From contig DAOUGD010000263.1 of the NCBI GenBank assembly GCA_034429475.1, positions 1-54,780 on the forward strand: DNA of 54,780 nucleotides, given 5' to 3'. Origin of the DNA: JAKQHY01 sp034429475. GTDB lineage: Bacteria > Chloroflexota > Anaerolineae > B4-G1 > SLSP01. Made by a program: the position numbers and the translations under genes. Within the stretch, counting starts at the first letter, position 1. Each line of letters begins with the position of its first letter. The notes under the pieces are model-generated. The model saw nothing but the letters and a program-made list of their open reading frames with translations. It was not told the origin of the DNA and did no database searches. Below are positions 7,181 to 16,317 of the stretch, piece by piece.

Positions 7181-9988
7181 CTACGGCGCCGCATTGGCTA
7201 AATACTTGTCACACGCCCTGGCCGTTGTTTGCAGATAGGCTTTCACGTCCGCGCCGCGCAGGATTTTGGGGAGGACGGTCAGGATTTCGGCGCGACACTG
7301 AGCATAGCCTGCTGCCGGGCCGGCGATGCCGTAATCCAGCGCCATGAAGTCGAATGCCTGCGCGTAAGCCGGATTTTCTCGCAGGTAGTCAGCCATCAAT
7401 TTCCCCGCACTTTGGCGGATGGGGAAGTCGCCGGTAGCGCTAGCCCACCTGGCCTGCTGTTCCGGTTCGCTCATCCAGCGGAGGAACAGCCACGCGGCCA
7501 ATTGCTCTTCCGGCGCGCTCACAAAAATGACCTGATTGACGCCGGAGAAGCTCATGCGCGGATCGGGTGTGGTGTGTGGCAGCGGGCTGACACCCCACGC
7601 GAACTGCGCGCCTTCGCTCACGGCCTTGACGTAGTCAGACAACCCGCTGGTTGACCCCACCGTAAATAACGCGCGCCCGCTACCGAAGTCGGCTAGATCG
7701 CCGCCAAGCGCGGTCGTCTCCGTCGCACAGCCCTGCGCCGTGAGGGACTGCCAGAGCGCCAACGCCGTCACGCCGGCTGTTCCCCCGAAAGCGTAGCCCG
7801 TCCCGTCTGCCTTGAGGATGTCGCTGCCGTGGCCGAAGAGCCACGGCGTGAAATGGGCCATATCCACCGCGTACTCGTAGCCGATGGCGTCGTCTTTGCC
7901 CGTCGCGCCGGAAAAGGGCTGCGTCACAGCGTGGCACGCCATCACGCTGAATTCTTCCCAGGTTTGGGGCGGATCGGTGTAGCCTAACTCCTTCAGCCAG
8001 TCCGCGTTGTAGTACAAGACCTCCATAGATTTGGAAAGCGACCAGCAATAACGCGCCTGGGCCTTCGGCAAAGTGTCCGTCCCCAGCGCCACGGGGAAGA
8101 AATCGGTAATATTAGTTTGGTTGTATCCCCATTGGCGGCTGTGGATGTACGGCTCCAACGCCACCAGCACATCCTGCGCCGCGTAGTCCGCCGCCTCTTC
8201 CGGGTGCGCCGACGCCAGCGAAGGCCACTGCCGCGCCGGGATAGTATTGCTGATCGCCTGATGCACGCCGGCGTCGCCGCCTTGCGCTTCCGCAAACACC
8301 GTGATACCCCACTCGTTGGTGCGGTTGAATTCATCCACCAGGCCTTGCAACAGCGCCTCCCGCGCGCCGGTGTAGGGATGCCAATAGGTGATTTCTTGTC
8401 CGCCGGGACTCAGTTCCTCAAGATCGCCGTAGAGCGCCGGATCGTAGGCGACGGACGGCAGCGGTTTGGGAATCGTCGCCGGTTTGGTCGCCGTGCGCGT
8501 GAAGCCCACCGGCGCCGCGTCCCACAGCGCGTCGTTGCATTGGTTGACCGCGTCCGTCAGCTCTAATTCCACCTCCGCGCCGCCGAGGACGTTGGCGAGC
8601 AGCGTGGCGATGACGGTACGACACGCATCATAGCCGCCCACCGACGCTTCGACGCCGGAATCCAGCGTCATAAAGTTGGAGGCCGCGAGGTAAAGCGGAT
8701 TTTCCGCCAGGTAGTCGTTCATCAAGGCGATAGCCGAGCGGCGGGTGGGGAAGTAGCCAGTAGCGCCGGCCCACTTGGCCTGCTGCACCGGCTCCGCCAG
8801 CCAGCGGAGGAACAGCCACGTTGCCAATTGCTCCTCCGGCGCGCGGGCGAAGATGACCTGGCTCGCGCCGGAAACGTGTACGCGCGGGCGGGTGTTGCCG
8901 GAGGGCAGCGTGCTGATGCCCCAGGCGAACTGCGCCCCCTCGTCCACTGCTTTGGCGTAATACGGCAGCCAGGTGGCCGGAGCGAGCGTGAACAGCGCGC
9001 GCCCGGCAGCGAAGTCGGCCTGGTCGCCGGTGGCTTCCGCAGCCTGAACCGCGCAGCCTTGCGATGCGAGGCTCTGCCAGAGCGTCAGCGCATCCACCCC
9101 GGCCTTCGCGTTGAAAGCGTAGCCGGTTCCATCGGACTTGAGGATAGCCCCGCCCCGGCTGATGACGAAGTCGGCGAAGCGCGGCGCATCCGCCACGTAG
9201 ACGTAACCCACGCCCTTGGCCCGCCCAACGGCCTTGGTGAACGCTTTCTTGATGGCCTTGCATGCCATCTCCTCGAATTGCTCCCAACTCTCCGGCGGGC
9301 CGGAGTATCCCAATTCCAGCAACCAGTCCGTGTTGTAGTACAGCACGTCCACTGTGCGGTAAGTCGGCCAGCCGTAGCGCGCCTTGAACTGCGGCAGAAC
9401 GTCCGCTGCCAGCGCGCCGGGAAAGAAGTCCACCCATTCTTCCGGCGTATATCCCCAGCGCGGACTTTTGAGGTAAGGCTCCAGCACGACCAATGCGTCC
9501 TGCGCGGCGTAAGTGGCCGCGTGATAGGGATAAGCGACGGCCAGCGACGGCAGCGCTTGCGCGGGAATTCCCTCTGTGATTTTTTGTTGGACGGCATCGT
9601 AATTCCCCCACGTCTCGCCGATGACGGTGATGCCCCACTCGTTGTCGCGGTTGAACTCGTCAATCATGGTGAGCAGCAATTCTTCCCGCACGCCGGTGTA
9701 GGGATACCAGAACAGGACTTCCTGCCCGCTCGGATCCAGGGCTTCCAGATTGCCGTAAAGGGCAACGTTGTAGGTGGGCGCGGGCAATTCGGCGGTGGGG
9801 GGCGTTTCGGTAGCCTGTGACTCTTTCGTCTTCTTGGGCGCCTCGGTTTCATCCGCCGCCTGTGTGGCCGTCGCAGCCGGCTTCGCCGGCGTCTTCGTCG
9901 GCTTCTCGTCGGATTTTGTACACGCCGTCGCCAGGGACAGCAGCAACGCCAACAGCACCCACACGACAAAGAATTTACGATTTTTCAT
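7181..9988 (-). CDS. lipoprotein with two tandem solute-binding modules
   Basis: A 935-residue exported lipoprotein. The signal peptide ends in the lipobox LATAC (C23) and is followed by a Thr/Pro/Lys-rich linker to about residue 70. Two complete extracellular solute-binding modules (family 1, sugar type) then occur in tandem, about 73-492 and 515-935. They are very alike: both have ALYG-LE-L near the start, then PYTG-RE-LL, a DEFNR-NEWGITV block and later VLYYN-DWL-ELGY. That implies a fairly recent internal duplication. An ordinary binding protein has one module of about 400-450 residues. No permease or ATPase gene is adjacent, so the partner must be encoded elsewhere or the protein has another task on the cell surface. 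The ligand is unknown. Confidence 0.85.
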   Translation of the reverse strand: MKNRKFFVVWVLLALLLSLATACTKSDEKPTKTPAKPAATATQAADETEAPKKTKESQATETPPTAELPAPTYNVALYGNLEALDPSGQEVLFWYPYTGVREELLLTMIDEFNRDNEWGITVIGETWGNYDAVQQKITEGIPAQALPSLAVAYPYHAATYAAQDALVVLEPYLKSPRWGYTPEEWVDFFPGALAADVLPQFKARYGWPTYRTVDVLYYNTDWLLELGYSGPPESWEQFEEMACKAIKKAFTKAVGRAKGVGYVYVADAPRFADFVISRGGAILKSDGTGYAFNAKAGVDALTLWQSLASQGCAVQAAEATGDQADFAAGRALFTLAPATWLPYYAKAVDEGAQFAWGISTLPSGNTRPRVHVSGASQVIFARAPEEQLATWLFLRWLAEPVQQAKWAGATGYFPTRRSAIALMNDYLAENPLYLAASNFMTLDSGVEASVGGYDACRTVIATLLANVLGGAEVELELTDAVNQCNDALWDAAPVGFTRTATKPATIPKPLPSVAYDPALYGDLEELSPGGQEITYWHPYTGAREALLQGLVDEFNRTNEWGITVFAEAQGGDAGVHQAISNTIPARQWPSLASAHPEEAADYAAQDVLVALEPYIHSRQWGYNQTNITDFFPVALGTDTLPKAQARYCWSLSKSMEVLYYNADWLKELGYTDPPQTWEEFSVMACHAVTQPFSGATGKDDAIGYEYAVDMAHFTPWLFGHGSDILKADGTGYAFGGTAGVTALALWQSLTAQGCATETTALGGDLADFGSGRALFTVGSTSGLSDYVKAVSEGAQFAWGVSPLPHTTPDPRMSFSGVNQVIFVSAPEEQLAAWLFLRWMSEPEQQARWASATGDFPIRQSAGKLMADYLRENPAYAQAFDFMALDYGIAGPAAGYAQCRAEILTVLPKILRGADVKAYLQTTARACDKYLANAAP

Positions 9989-10038
9989 CGTTGGCCCCCT
10001 TGAAATATAGTAAAGAGTAAAGGGTGATGAATAATGGT

Positions 10039-10629
10039 TTACTCAGATTCTTTTATAATTAAATTCGCACATATAGATGCTATCTGATCAGCTATTGGCA
10101 TAAAAACAGCGATATCTGAATTGCTAAGACTATCTGGTATACAACTACAAACTTGAAGAGAGCCTATAACATCTCCCCGTACTTGGCATGGCAAAGCCAT
10201 TTCCAAACGTGTATCCGGTCTGAGTGGATCTGCCAAAGATTTGGCTGACCATATATCAATCAGTTGAGCTTCGTTAAGCTTTATTGCTTTACTAACGAGA
10301 CTAACACCAGCTTCAAGAGATATCCGAAGTCCACGCTCTTTTGATAATTGACCAATTTCCCCTGAGCCAGCCCACAATTGAACCCAATTTGATTCAGTCT
10401 TCCGCAAATATAAACCAACAAAATAAAGTCCAAACCAATCTCGAATGAGATTAACAACCTGTTCGGTAAATTGTTCAAGATTAAGCGGAGAAGCACCTAA
10501 CCGATTAATACTCTCAATAACCTGGACACTTACCTTGTGACGTAGATCAGAAGGTATAAATTGCTCTCCTTTTTCACGAGCAATATCAAGTTCCCTAAAA
10601 AAATCAGAAGTGGCCACTTTTTTGTGCAT
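10039..10629 (-). CDS. GAF domain protein
   Basis: A 196-residue soluble protein. The region from about residue 50 to 190 reads as a GAF sensory domain, with the pattern VVNLIRDWFGLYFVGLYL, GVSLVSKAIK and LPCQVRGDVIGSLQVCS typical of GAF modules related to phytochrome or kinase sensors. There is no output domain, so it would have to act through a partner. The gene is visibly more AT-rich than its neighbours. Its ATG at 10629 comes one base after the stop codon of the DUF512 gene with no clear ribosome-binding site, suggesting translational coupling. Ligand and partner are unknown. Confidence 0.72.
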   Translation of the reverse strand: MHKKVATSDFFRELDIAREKGEQFIPSDLRHKVSVQVIESINRLGASPLNLEQFTEQVVNLIRDWFGLYFVGLYLRKTESNWVQLWAGSGEIGQLSKERGLRISLEAGVSLVSKAIKLNEAQLIDIWSAKSLADPLRPDTRLEMALPCQVRGDVIGSLQVCSCIPDSLSNSDIAVFMPIADQIASICANLIIKESE

Positions 10630-10630
10630 T

Positions 10631-11890
10631 TTAGGAGTTTATTTTTTGATCAGCTAACGCTTCCGTCACGGTTGCGAGCCATCGCCCATCTAATGAACAC
10701 CCTTCTGGCCCGCGAAACATTTCATCCGGCAAGACGATCACGTCGGCAGGCGGAGCATCGCGCAGCGCGGCGATCACATCTGCCACAGTAAGCAATCCAG
10801 CAACCGTCACCGTCTCCCCGAAGGTGCGGTTGGGCACGGCGACGACGTTGACCTCTAAACCGGTCGCCGCCGCGAACTCCGCCGCCTGCGCGCGCAGCGT
10901 TGGCGCGAAGAGCGCGCCCGTCACCCACGTCTGGCGCGGCCCGCCGAGGTCGGCCAGGCGGCGCTGTGTCTCAGGCCAGCCGTTCAGGAACAGCCGTACC
11001 ATGCCCACGCCGTTCTCCACCAGGGCGGGCAGCAGCCCATCGTAAGCCTCCAGCGGCGGAATGGGGACGCCGGCCCGCAGGAACCACTCGTCTGATGGGT
11101 AGACGAATCCGACGCCCAACTCGGCCCGCAGGCGCGTCTGCCACGCGAGCGTCTGCTGCAACACCGCCGCCGCTTCCGCGTCCGTGTAGGGGCGGAGCGT
11201 CGGGGTATGCCAGCGCGTGAGGCCCACCGGCACGACGGTGAGCGTCGCCACTGCCGGGTAGCGCGCTGCGAGATCGGCGATGGTGCGATCCAGGTGCGCG
11301 CCGTCGTTGCGGCCCGGCGCGAGCACGGCCTGCGTGTGAACGACGATGCCGTCGCCTGCCAGCCGGTCAAGGTGCGCCAGGATGTCCCCCGCGCGCGGAT
11401 TCCGCATCAAGCCGCCGCGCACCTCCGGTTCCGTGGCGTGGACGGACACGTAGAGCGGGCTGAGATACTGCTCCGCAATGCGCTCCCAATCCGCCTCGTC
11501 CAGGTTGGTCAACGTGACGTAATTCCCGTGCAGGAACGACAGCCGGTAGTCGTCGTCTTTCACGTACAATGGTGCGCGCATCCCCGGCGCCATCTGGCTG
11601 ACAAAGCAGAACTCGCAAGCGTTGCGGCACGCGCGAATCTTGCCATCAAATAGCTCGGTCTCAAACGACAATCCCAGCGGCTCTCCGTACCGGCGGCGGC
11701 TGCGCAGAGTCAATGGCTGCCCGGCGCGTTCAATCTCGAAAACCAACTCCGGCTCGGCGGCGCACACCTGAACGTCAATCACGTCGCGCAGCGGTGCGCC
11801 GTTTAGCGTCAATAGGCGGTCGCCGGTGTGTACTCCCGCCCGCGCTGCCGTGCTTTTTGCCTCAACCCCTGAAATCGTCGCCGGATGCAT
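10631..11890 (-). CDS. DUF512 family radical SAM protein with N-terminal PDZ-like domain
   Basis: A 419-residue protein of the DUF512 family: a PDZ-like N-terminus (GVEAKSTAARAGVHTGDRLL), a radical-SAM barrel and a C-terminal DUF512 domain. The cluster ligand motif CX3CX2C is seen at C88, C92 and C95 (CRNACEFC), followed by the characteristic DDDYRLSFLHGNYVTLTNL region (split here by residue class, not altered). The family is conserved in cyanobacteria, clostridia and Chloroflexota and has no settled function. It probably carries an iron-sulfur cluster. A hairpin sits just upstream (11908-11927) next to the ribosome-binding region. The GAF gene follows immediately and is probably in the same transcript. 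Confidence 0.88.
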   Translation of the reverse strand: MHPATISGVEAKSTAARAGVHTGDRLLTLNGAPLRDVIDVQVCAAEPELVFEIERAGQPLTLRSRRRYGEPLGLSFETELFDGKIRACRNACEFCFVSQMAPGMRAPLYVKDDDYRLSFLHGNYVTLTNLDEADWERIAEQYLSPLYVSVHATEPEVRGGLMRNPRAGDILAHLDRLAGDGIVVHTQAVLAPGRNDGAHLDRTIADLAARYPAVATLTVVPVGLTRWHTPTLRPYTDAEAAAVLQQTLAWQTRLRAELGVGFVYPSDEWFLRAGVPIPPLEAYDGLLPALVENGVGMVRLFLNGWPETQRRLADLGGPRQTWVTGALFAPTLRAQAAEFAAATGLEVNVVAVPNRTFGETVTVAGLLTVADVIAALRDAPPADVIVLPDEMFRGPEGCSLDGRWLATVTEALADQKINS

Positions 11891-11907
11891 CCGTTTAATC
11901 CTTGACT

Positions 11908-11927
11908 CCTGCGAATGAATTCGCAGG
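11908..11927. other. hairpin in the leader of the DUF512 gene
   Basis: Perfect 8-bp stem CCTGCGAA / TTCGCAGG with loop TGAA. On the minus strand its 3' arm runs into AGGAGTCAAGGA, the likely ribosome-binding region of the DUF512 gene, so it could modulate initiation. Confidence 0.4.
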
Positions 11928-11935
11928 CTGATACT

Positions 11936-11956
11936 GAAAACCCGTTAAAACGGGTT
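11936..11956 (-). terminator. terminator downstream of guaA
   Basis: Stem AACCCGTT / AACGGGTT with a two-base loop, followed on the minus strand by TTTTC. It lies about 45 bp past the guaA stop. Confidence 0.6.
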
Positions 11957-11971
11957 CAAGAAATACTCCTT

Positions 11972-12000
11972 CATCCGTTCCAATCCGTTCAATCCGTTGA
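11972..12000. repeat. ATCCGTTCA short tandem repeat
   Basis: Three copies of AATCCGTTC/G with a 9-10 bp period, ending at the guaA stop codon. The same word family recurs at 14251-14270 and 25394-25455. Confidence 0.6.
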
Positions 12001-12001
12001 C

Positions 12002-13543
12002 CTATTCCCACTCAATCGTCGCGGGTGGCTTGCTGCTGATGTCGTAGACGACGCGGTTGACGCCGCGCACTTCGTTGACGATGCGGTTGGCGACGCGCCC
12101 CAGCAGGTCGTAGGGCAGATGCGCCCAGTCCGCCGTCATAAAATCGCTGGTGGTGACGGCGCGCAGGGCGGCGACGTTGGCGTAGGTGCGCCCGTCGCCC
12201 ATCACGCCGACGCTGCGGACGGGCAGGAGGACGACGAAGGCCTGCGCTGTCTGCCGGTACTGCCCCGCGGCCCACAGCTCTTCCAGGAAAATGGCATCCG
12301 CCGCTTGCAGGGTGGCGACCCGTTCCGGCGTGATTTCGCCCAGGATGCGGACGGCCAACCCCGGCCCGGGGAAGGGATGCCGCCAGACGAGTTGCTCCGG
12401 CAGGCCCAATTCCAGGCCGACCTGGCGCACTTCGTCTTTGAAGAGGTCGCGCAGCGGCTCGACGAGGGCCAGGTGCATGTCCTCCGGCAAGCCGCCGACG
12501 TTGTGATGAGACTTGATCTTGTGCGCGGTTGCCGTGCCCGCGCTTTCGATCACGTCGGGATAAATCGTGCCCTGCGCCAGGAAGCGCGCGTCGCCCACGC
12601 GGCGGGCTTCTTCCTCAAAGACGCGGATGAACTGCTCGCCGATGATGCGCCGCTTTTGTTCCGGGTCGGTGACACCGGACAGCGCGCCGAGGAAGCGGGC
12701 GGAGGCGTCCACGCTGACCAGTTTCATCCCCAGCGCCTCGTGGAACGTCGCCGCCACCTGTTGGCCTTCATCGCGCCGCAGCAGGCCAGTGTCCACGAAG
12801 ATGCACGTCAACTGGTCGCCGATGGCACGATGCACCAACGCCGCCACCACGGCGCTATCCACGCCGCCGCTGAGGCCGCAGATCACCTGCCCGTCGCCGA
12901 CCTGCGCCCGGATGCGCGCCACCGTCTCGGTGATGAACGCGCCGGGCGTCCAATCTCCGTGGCAGCCGCACACGCCGTAGAGGAAATTCCGCAACAGCGC
13001 CGCCCCGTTGGGGGTGTGCTGCACTTCGGGATGAAATTGCACGGCGTAGAGCCACCGTTCCGGGTCGCCCATGGCGGCGAGGATGCCGTCGGTGCTGGTC
13101 GCCAGCGCGTGGAAGCCGGGCGGCAGCGCAGCGACTTGATCGCCGTGGCTCATCCACACGGACTGGCGGGCGTCCAGCCCCGTGAAAAGCGGGCCGGCGG
13201 GCGCGGCGATGTCCACCTCTGCCGGGCCGTATTCCCGCCGGGCGCCGGGCGAAACTTGCCCGCCCAGGGTGTGTGCCAACAGGTGCATCCCGTAGCAGAT
13301 GCCCAGCACCGGCAGCCCCAGCGCCGTGACTGCCGCCGACAGCGTCGGCGCGCCCGCGTCGTAGACGCTGTTCGGCCCGCCGGACAAAATCAGCCCCAGA
13401 GGGGACAGCGCCGCGATGCGCTCCACCGGCGCGTTCCAGGGCAAAATTTCCGTGTAAACACCCAACTCGCGCACCCGCCGGGCAATCAACTGTGTGTACT
13501 GCGAGCCGTAGTCCAGGATGATGATGGTTTCTCGGTTGGTCAT
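12002..13543 (-). CDS. guaA: GMP synthase (glutamine-hydrolysing)
   Basis: Converts XMP to GMP using glutamine and ATP. The 513-residue chain is full length and bifunctional. The N-terminal class I glutaminase has the nucleophile in GICYGMHLLAH and the HPEV motif (QFHPEV). The ATP-pyrophosphatase has the P-loop GLSGGVDSAV. The C-terminal dimerisation domain ends in the family signature DISSKPPATIEWE. ATG 13543 has GAGG six bases upstream. It follows xpt on the same strand, so xanthine salvaged by Xpt to XMP would feed straight into this enzyme. Confidence 0.97.
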   Translation of the reverse strand: MTNRETIIILDYGSQYTQLIARRVRELGVYTEILPWNAPVERIAALSPLGLILSGGPNSVYDAGAPTLSAAVTALGLPVLGICYGMHLLAHTLGGQVSPGARREYGPAEVDIAAPAGPLFTGLDARQSVWMSHGDQVAALPPGFHALATSTDGILAAMGDPERWLYAVQFHPEVQHTPNGAALLRNFLYGVCGCHGDWTPGAFITETVARIRAQVGDGQVICGLSGGVDSAVVAALVHRAIGDQLTCIFVDTGLLRRDEGQQVAATFHEALGMKLVSVDASARFLGALSGVTDPEQKRRIIGEQFIRVFEEEARRVGDARFLAQGTIYPDVIESAGTATAHKIKSHHNVGGLPEDMHLALVEPLRDLFKDEVRQVGLELGLPEQLVWRHPFPGPGLAVRILGEITPERVATLQAADAIFLEELWAAGQYRQTAQAFVVLLPVRSVGVMGDGRTYANVAALRAVTTSDFMTADWAHLPYDLLGRVANRIVNEVRGVNRVVYDISSKPPATIEWE

Positions 13544-13553
13544 AGTTACCTCA

Positions 13554-13629
13554 AGTTAGGAGTTAGGAGTTAGGAATTAGGAGTTAGGGTTCCTCACTCC
13601 TAACTCCTCACTCCTAACTCTTCACTCCC
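13554..13629. repeat. GGAGTTA / AACTCCT heptad repeat, inverted pair
   Basis: About five copies of GGAGTTA (13554-13589) are followed by about five copies of its complement AACTCCT/CACTCCT (13590-13629), so the block can fold into a long hairpin. It fills the xpt-guaA spacer and reaches the xpt stop codon. The same word recurs at 47923-47980 and inside a coding sequence at 54511-54602. Confidence 0.85.
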
Positions 13630-14197
13630 TGATTACAATCTGCCCGTCGTCCCGCATTTCGTCAATGATGATTAGCGATTCGATGGGGACGTTCCAGCCC
13701 AGCAGGGCTTCGCGGCCGCCCTCGAAGGATTTTTCCACGAGGGTGCCGACGCCCACCAGGGTTGCGCCCGCGTCCTGCACGATGCGGGCCATCGCGTCAA
13801 TCGTCTTGCCGGTTGCCAGGAAGTCGTCAATGATGAGGACGCGATCCGCCGCCGAGAGGAATTCCGGCGACACCATCAGCGAGACTTCGCCGCCCTTGGT
13901 GTGCGACGGCGCGAATTCGACGAAGACCGGCTCCTGCATCGTGATCGGCTTGTGCTTGCGGGCGTAGACCAGCGGCAGACCCATCGCGTAGGCCGTCGCC
14001 ATCGCCGGGATGATGCCGGACACTTCCGCCGTGAGGATGCGGGTCGGGTGGGTGTCCGCAAAGCGGCGGGCGAACTCCGCACCGGCCTCCAACATCAGGG
14101 TAGCGTCCACCTGGTGGTTGATCACGCTGTCAATCTTGAGGATGCCGCCGCCCAAATTCTTGCCTTCCGATAAAATGCGTTCCTTTAAGTGCTCCAT
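13622..14197 (-). CDS. xpt: xanthine phosphoribosyltransferase
   Basis: Salvages xanthine to XMP with PRPP. The 191-residue length and the opening MEHLKERILSEGKN match the Bacillus-type Xpt family. The PRPP-binding motif is VLIIDDFLATGKT (about residues 120-132). The EVSGIIPA and YARKHKP blocks are also typical. ATG 14197 is preceded by GAGGAG. No purine riboswitch is visible in the 76-bp leader, unlike in Bacillus. The downstream spacer before guaA is a heptad repeat able to fold back, which may attenuate guaA. Confidence 0.94.
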   Translation of the reverse strand: MEHLKERILSEGKNLGGGILKIDSVINHQVDATLMLEAGAEFARRFADTHPTRILTAEVSGIIPAMATAYAMGLPLVYARKHKPITMQEPVFVEFAPSHTKGGEVSLMVSPEFLSAADRVLIIDDFLATGKTIDAMARIVQDAGATLVGVGTLVEKSFEGGREALLGWNVPIESLIIIDEMRDDGQIVIRE

Positions 14198-14250
14198 AAT
14201 CTCCTCTCTATAACAGGATTTGCAGAATGATAGGATGAGAGAATTCGTTT

Positions 14251-14270
14251 CATCCGTTGAATCCGTTGAG
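14251..14270. repeat. ATCCGTTGA short tandem repeat
   Basis: Two copies of ATCCGTTGA in the trpB-xpt spacer, matching the family at 11972-12000 and 25394-25455. Confidence 0.5.
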
Positions 14271-14273
14271 AAA

Positions 14274-15485
14274 TTAGACTTGTACGCCCAACGCCTGGGC
14301 GACGGTGTGCATGTCTTTGTCGCCGCGCCCGCTGATGTTGACGATCATGATCTGCTCCGGCGTCATTTGGGGGGCGCGTTTGAGGGCTTCGGCGACGGCG
14401 TGGGCGCTTTCGAGCGCGGGGATGATGCCCTCCAGGCGGCTCAGGGTTTGCAAGGCGTCCAACGCCTCGGCGTCGGTGGCGTAGACGTACTCGGCGCGGC
14501 CCACGTCGCGCATCCAGGCGTGCTCCGGGCCGACGGCGGCGTAATCCAGCCCCGCCGAGATGCTGTGCGTCAGCGCAATCTGGCCGTCGGCGTCTTGCAG
14601 CACGAAGGAGCGCGTGCCTTGTAGCACACCCACGCGCCCCAGCGCCGGGTCGGCGAAGCGCGCGGCGTGCCGCCCGCCCGCGATGCCCTCGCCGCCGGCC
14701 TCCACGCCGATGAGGGCGACGGTGGCGTCGGCCAGGAAGGGGTGGAAGAGGCCGATGGCGTTGGAGCCGCCGCCGACGCAGGCGACCAAGACGTCGGGCA
14801 GGCGGCCTTCGGCGGCGAGGATTTGCTGCCGCGCTTCCTTCCCGATGACGGATTGGAAGTCGCGCACGATGCGGGGGTAGGGGTGCGGCCCCAGCGCGGA
14901 ACCGAGCAGGTAGTGCGTGTCGCGCACGTTCGTCACCCAGTCGCGGATGGCCTCGTTGATGGCGTCCTTGAGCGTGCGGCTGCCCACGTCCACCGCGCGC
15001 ACTTCTGTACCGAGCAGGTTCATCCGCAGGACGTTGAGCTTCTGCCGTTCGATGTCCACTGTGCCCATGTAGACGACACACTCCAGCCCCAGGAGCGCGC
15101 AGACGGTCGCCGTCGCGACGCCGTGCTGCCCGGCGCCGGTCTCCGCCACGATGCGCCGCTTGCCCATCCGCCGCGCCAACAGCGCCTGGCCGAGCGCGTT
15201 GTTGATTTTGTGCGCGCCGGTATGCGCCAGGTCTTCGCGCTTGAGGTAGACGCGCGCTCCACCGAGCGCCGCCGTCATCCGCCCGGCAGCCGTGAGCGGC
15301 GTGGGCCGCCCGGCGTACTCGCGCAGCAGGGTGTCGAACTCGCCCATAAAGGCGGGGTCGGCGATGGCGGCTTCGTAGGCGGCTTCCAGCTCGCGCACGG
15401 CAGGGACGAGGACTTCGGGGATAAACGCGCCGCCGTAAGGGCCGTAGTAAGGGCCGTTGGAAGGAGTCAGGGTTGAATGATTCAT
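14274..15485 (-). CDS. trpB: tryptophan synthase beta chain
   Basis: Condenses indole and serine to tryptophan with PLP. The 403-residue chain is standard TrpB1: it opens with GPYYGPYGGAFIPE, has the PLP lysine in HTGAHKINNALGQ, the GAGQHGVATAT loop, and the phosphate-binding GGGSNAIG. The frame is open from TTG 15497. ATG 15485 gives the best spacing to GAGAGG at 15495-15490, while ATG 15488 is also possible. The other trp genes, including trpA, are not in this window, so this is an isolated trpB. It heads the xpt-guaA strand. Confidence 0.95.
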   Translation of the reverse strand: MNHSTLTPSNGPYYGPYGGAFIPEVLVPAVRELEAAYEAAIADPAFMGEFDTLLREYAGRPTPLTAAGRMTAALGGARVYLKREDLAHTGAHKINNALGQALLARRMGKRRIVAETGAGQHGVATATVCALLGLECVVYMGTVDIERQKLNVLRMNLLGTEVRAVDVGSRTLKDAINEAIRDWVTNVRDTHYLLGSALGPHPYPRIVRDFQSVIGKEARQQILAAEGRLPDVLVACVGGGSNAIGLFHPFLADATVALIGVEAGGEGIAGGRHAARFADPALGRVGVLQGTRSFVLQDADGQIALTHSISAGLDYAAVGPEHAWMRDVGRAEYVYATDAEALDALQTLSRLEGIIPALESAHAVAEALKRAPQMTPEQIMIVNISGRGDKDMHTVAQALGVQV

Positions 15486-15580
15486 CATGCCTCTCAAAGA
15501 GATGTTATAATTTGGGTGTGTTCAAATAGTTTAAGGCAAACCGATAGTTTGCTCTATATTCTCAGCACAAGGAAATCCTT

Positions 15581-15955
15581 ATGAAGCGCACTTTGACCAT
15601 TATACTGAGCATCGTTGCTTTGCTGTTTCTCATCTTTTTGTGTGTCCAATTTCGCAAGGAAGAAGAGCATATCTCCTTTGATGTTGAAGGGTGGAATGGC
15701 CCAATGAGTGATCCTGAAAGTGGATATTTTACGGGCACACGGCTCAAGATGGTTGATGACCTGTTAAAGCAGTATGACTTTTATGGTTGGCATCTCCAGG
15801 AGGTAAAAGACCTGTTAGGAGAACCCGACCATGACCATTACAAAGAGACAAGGCATGTAGTTGAGTACGATTTGCGAGATGGTTTAAAATTATTGATATT
15901 TGAAGTTGACGAACAACTTATAGTCACCCGTTATTACACATACATTGATGATTGA
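15581..15955 (+). CDS. small membrane-anchored protein of unknown function
   Basis: A 124-residue protein with one N-terminal hydrophobic segment (residues 4-22) and a soluble, acidic remainder, so probably exported and anchored. The C-terminal part contains VKDLLGEPD followed by beta-strand-rich sequence. That pattern resembles small BamE/SmpA-like lipoprotein folds, but this is only a resemblance. ATG 15581 follows AAGGA. It is in an AT-richer, plus-strand island between minus-strand operons and overlaps the next gene. No function can be assigned. Confidence 0.6.
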   Translation: MKRTLTIILSIVALLFLIFLCVQFRKEEEHISFDVEGWNGPMSDPESGYFTGTRLKMVDDLLKQYDFYGWHLQEVKDLLGEPDHDHYKETRHVVEYDLRDGLKLLIFEVDEQLIVTRYYTYIDD

Positions 15956-16238
15956 GCAAAACATGGGAGCATCCACAGTACAATCCGTAATAACCTTACC
16001 GGCGAAACATCTCCTTGTAACTTTTGTCAATGGTGTTCTAAAAATATACGACTGTAATCCGCTTCTTCGGCAGAGGCATTTTCAATCACTGAAACATGAA
16101 GCATTGTTCCAGGCTGTTGCCGTTGATGTTGGCGGATATGGCATCGTATGGAACGACGATGTTGACCTCAGCGAATATGAATTATGGCACAACGGTGTCG
16201 AAGTTGATAGAGAAACTATAGAACCTATTTTGATCTAA
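15948..16238 (+). CDS. DUF2442 domain protein
   Basis: A small protein of about 96 residues matching the DUF2442 pattern: an early strand LLVTFVNGVLKIYD, a LFQAVAVDVGGYGIVWNDDVDLSEYELW core and an acidic end (both shown in part only). Such proteins are usually found with toxin-antitoxin or mobile gene neighbourhoods and lack a known function. ATG 15948 overlaps the previous stop by eight bases. ATG 15963 is an alternative, but neither has a clear ribosome-binding site. Translation is probably coupled to the upstream gene. Confidence 0.65.
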   Translation: MIEQNMGASTVQSVITLPAKHLLVTFVNGVLKIYDCNPLLRQRHFQSLKHEALFQAVAVDVGGYGIVWNDDVDLSEYELWHNGVEVDRETIEPILI

Positions 16239-16317
16239 TAGAGAGAAACGTCAAGCGGGATCGGATTTTCCGGTGAATTTGTGTGCCGTTGGTTGATGCG
16301 CAAAGTGGGAGGAAGAA

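Noticed and set aside
13544..14273. purine riboswitch before xpt or guaA
   Set aside because: The leaders are short and contain only repeats; none of the conserved purine-riboswitch loops is visible.
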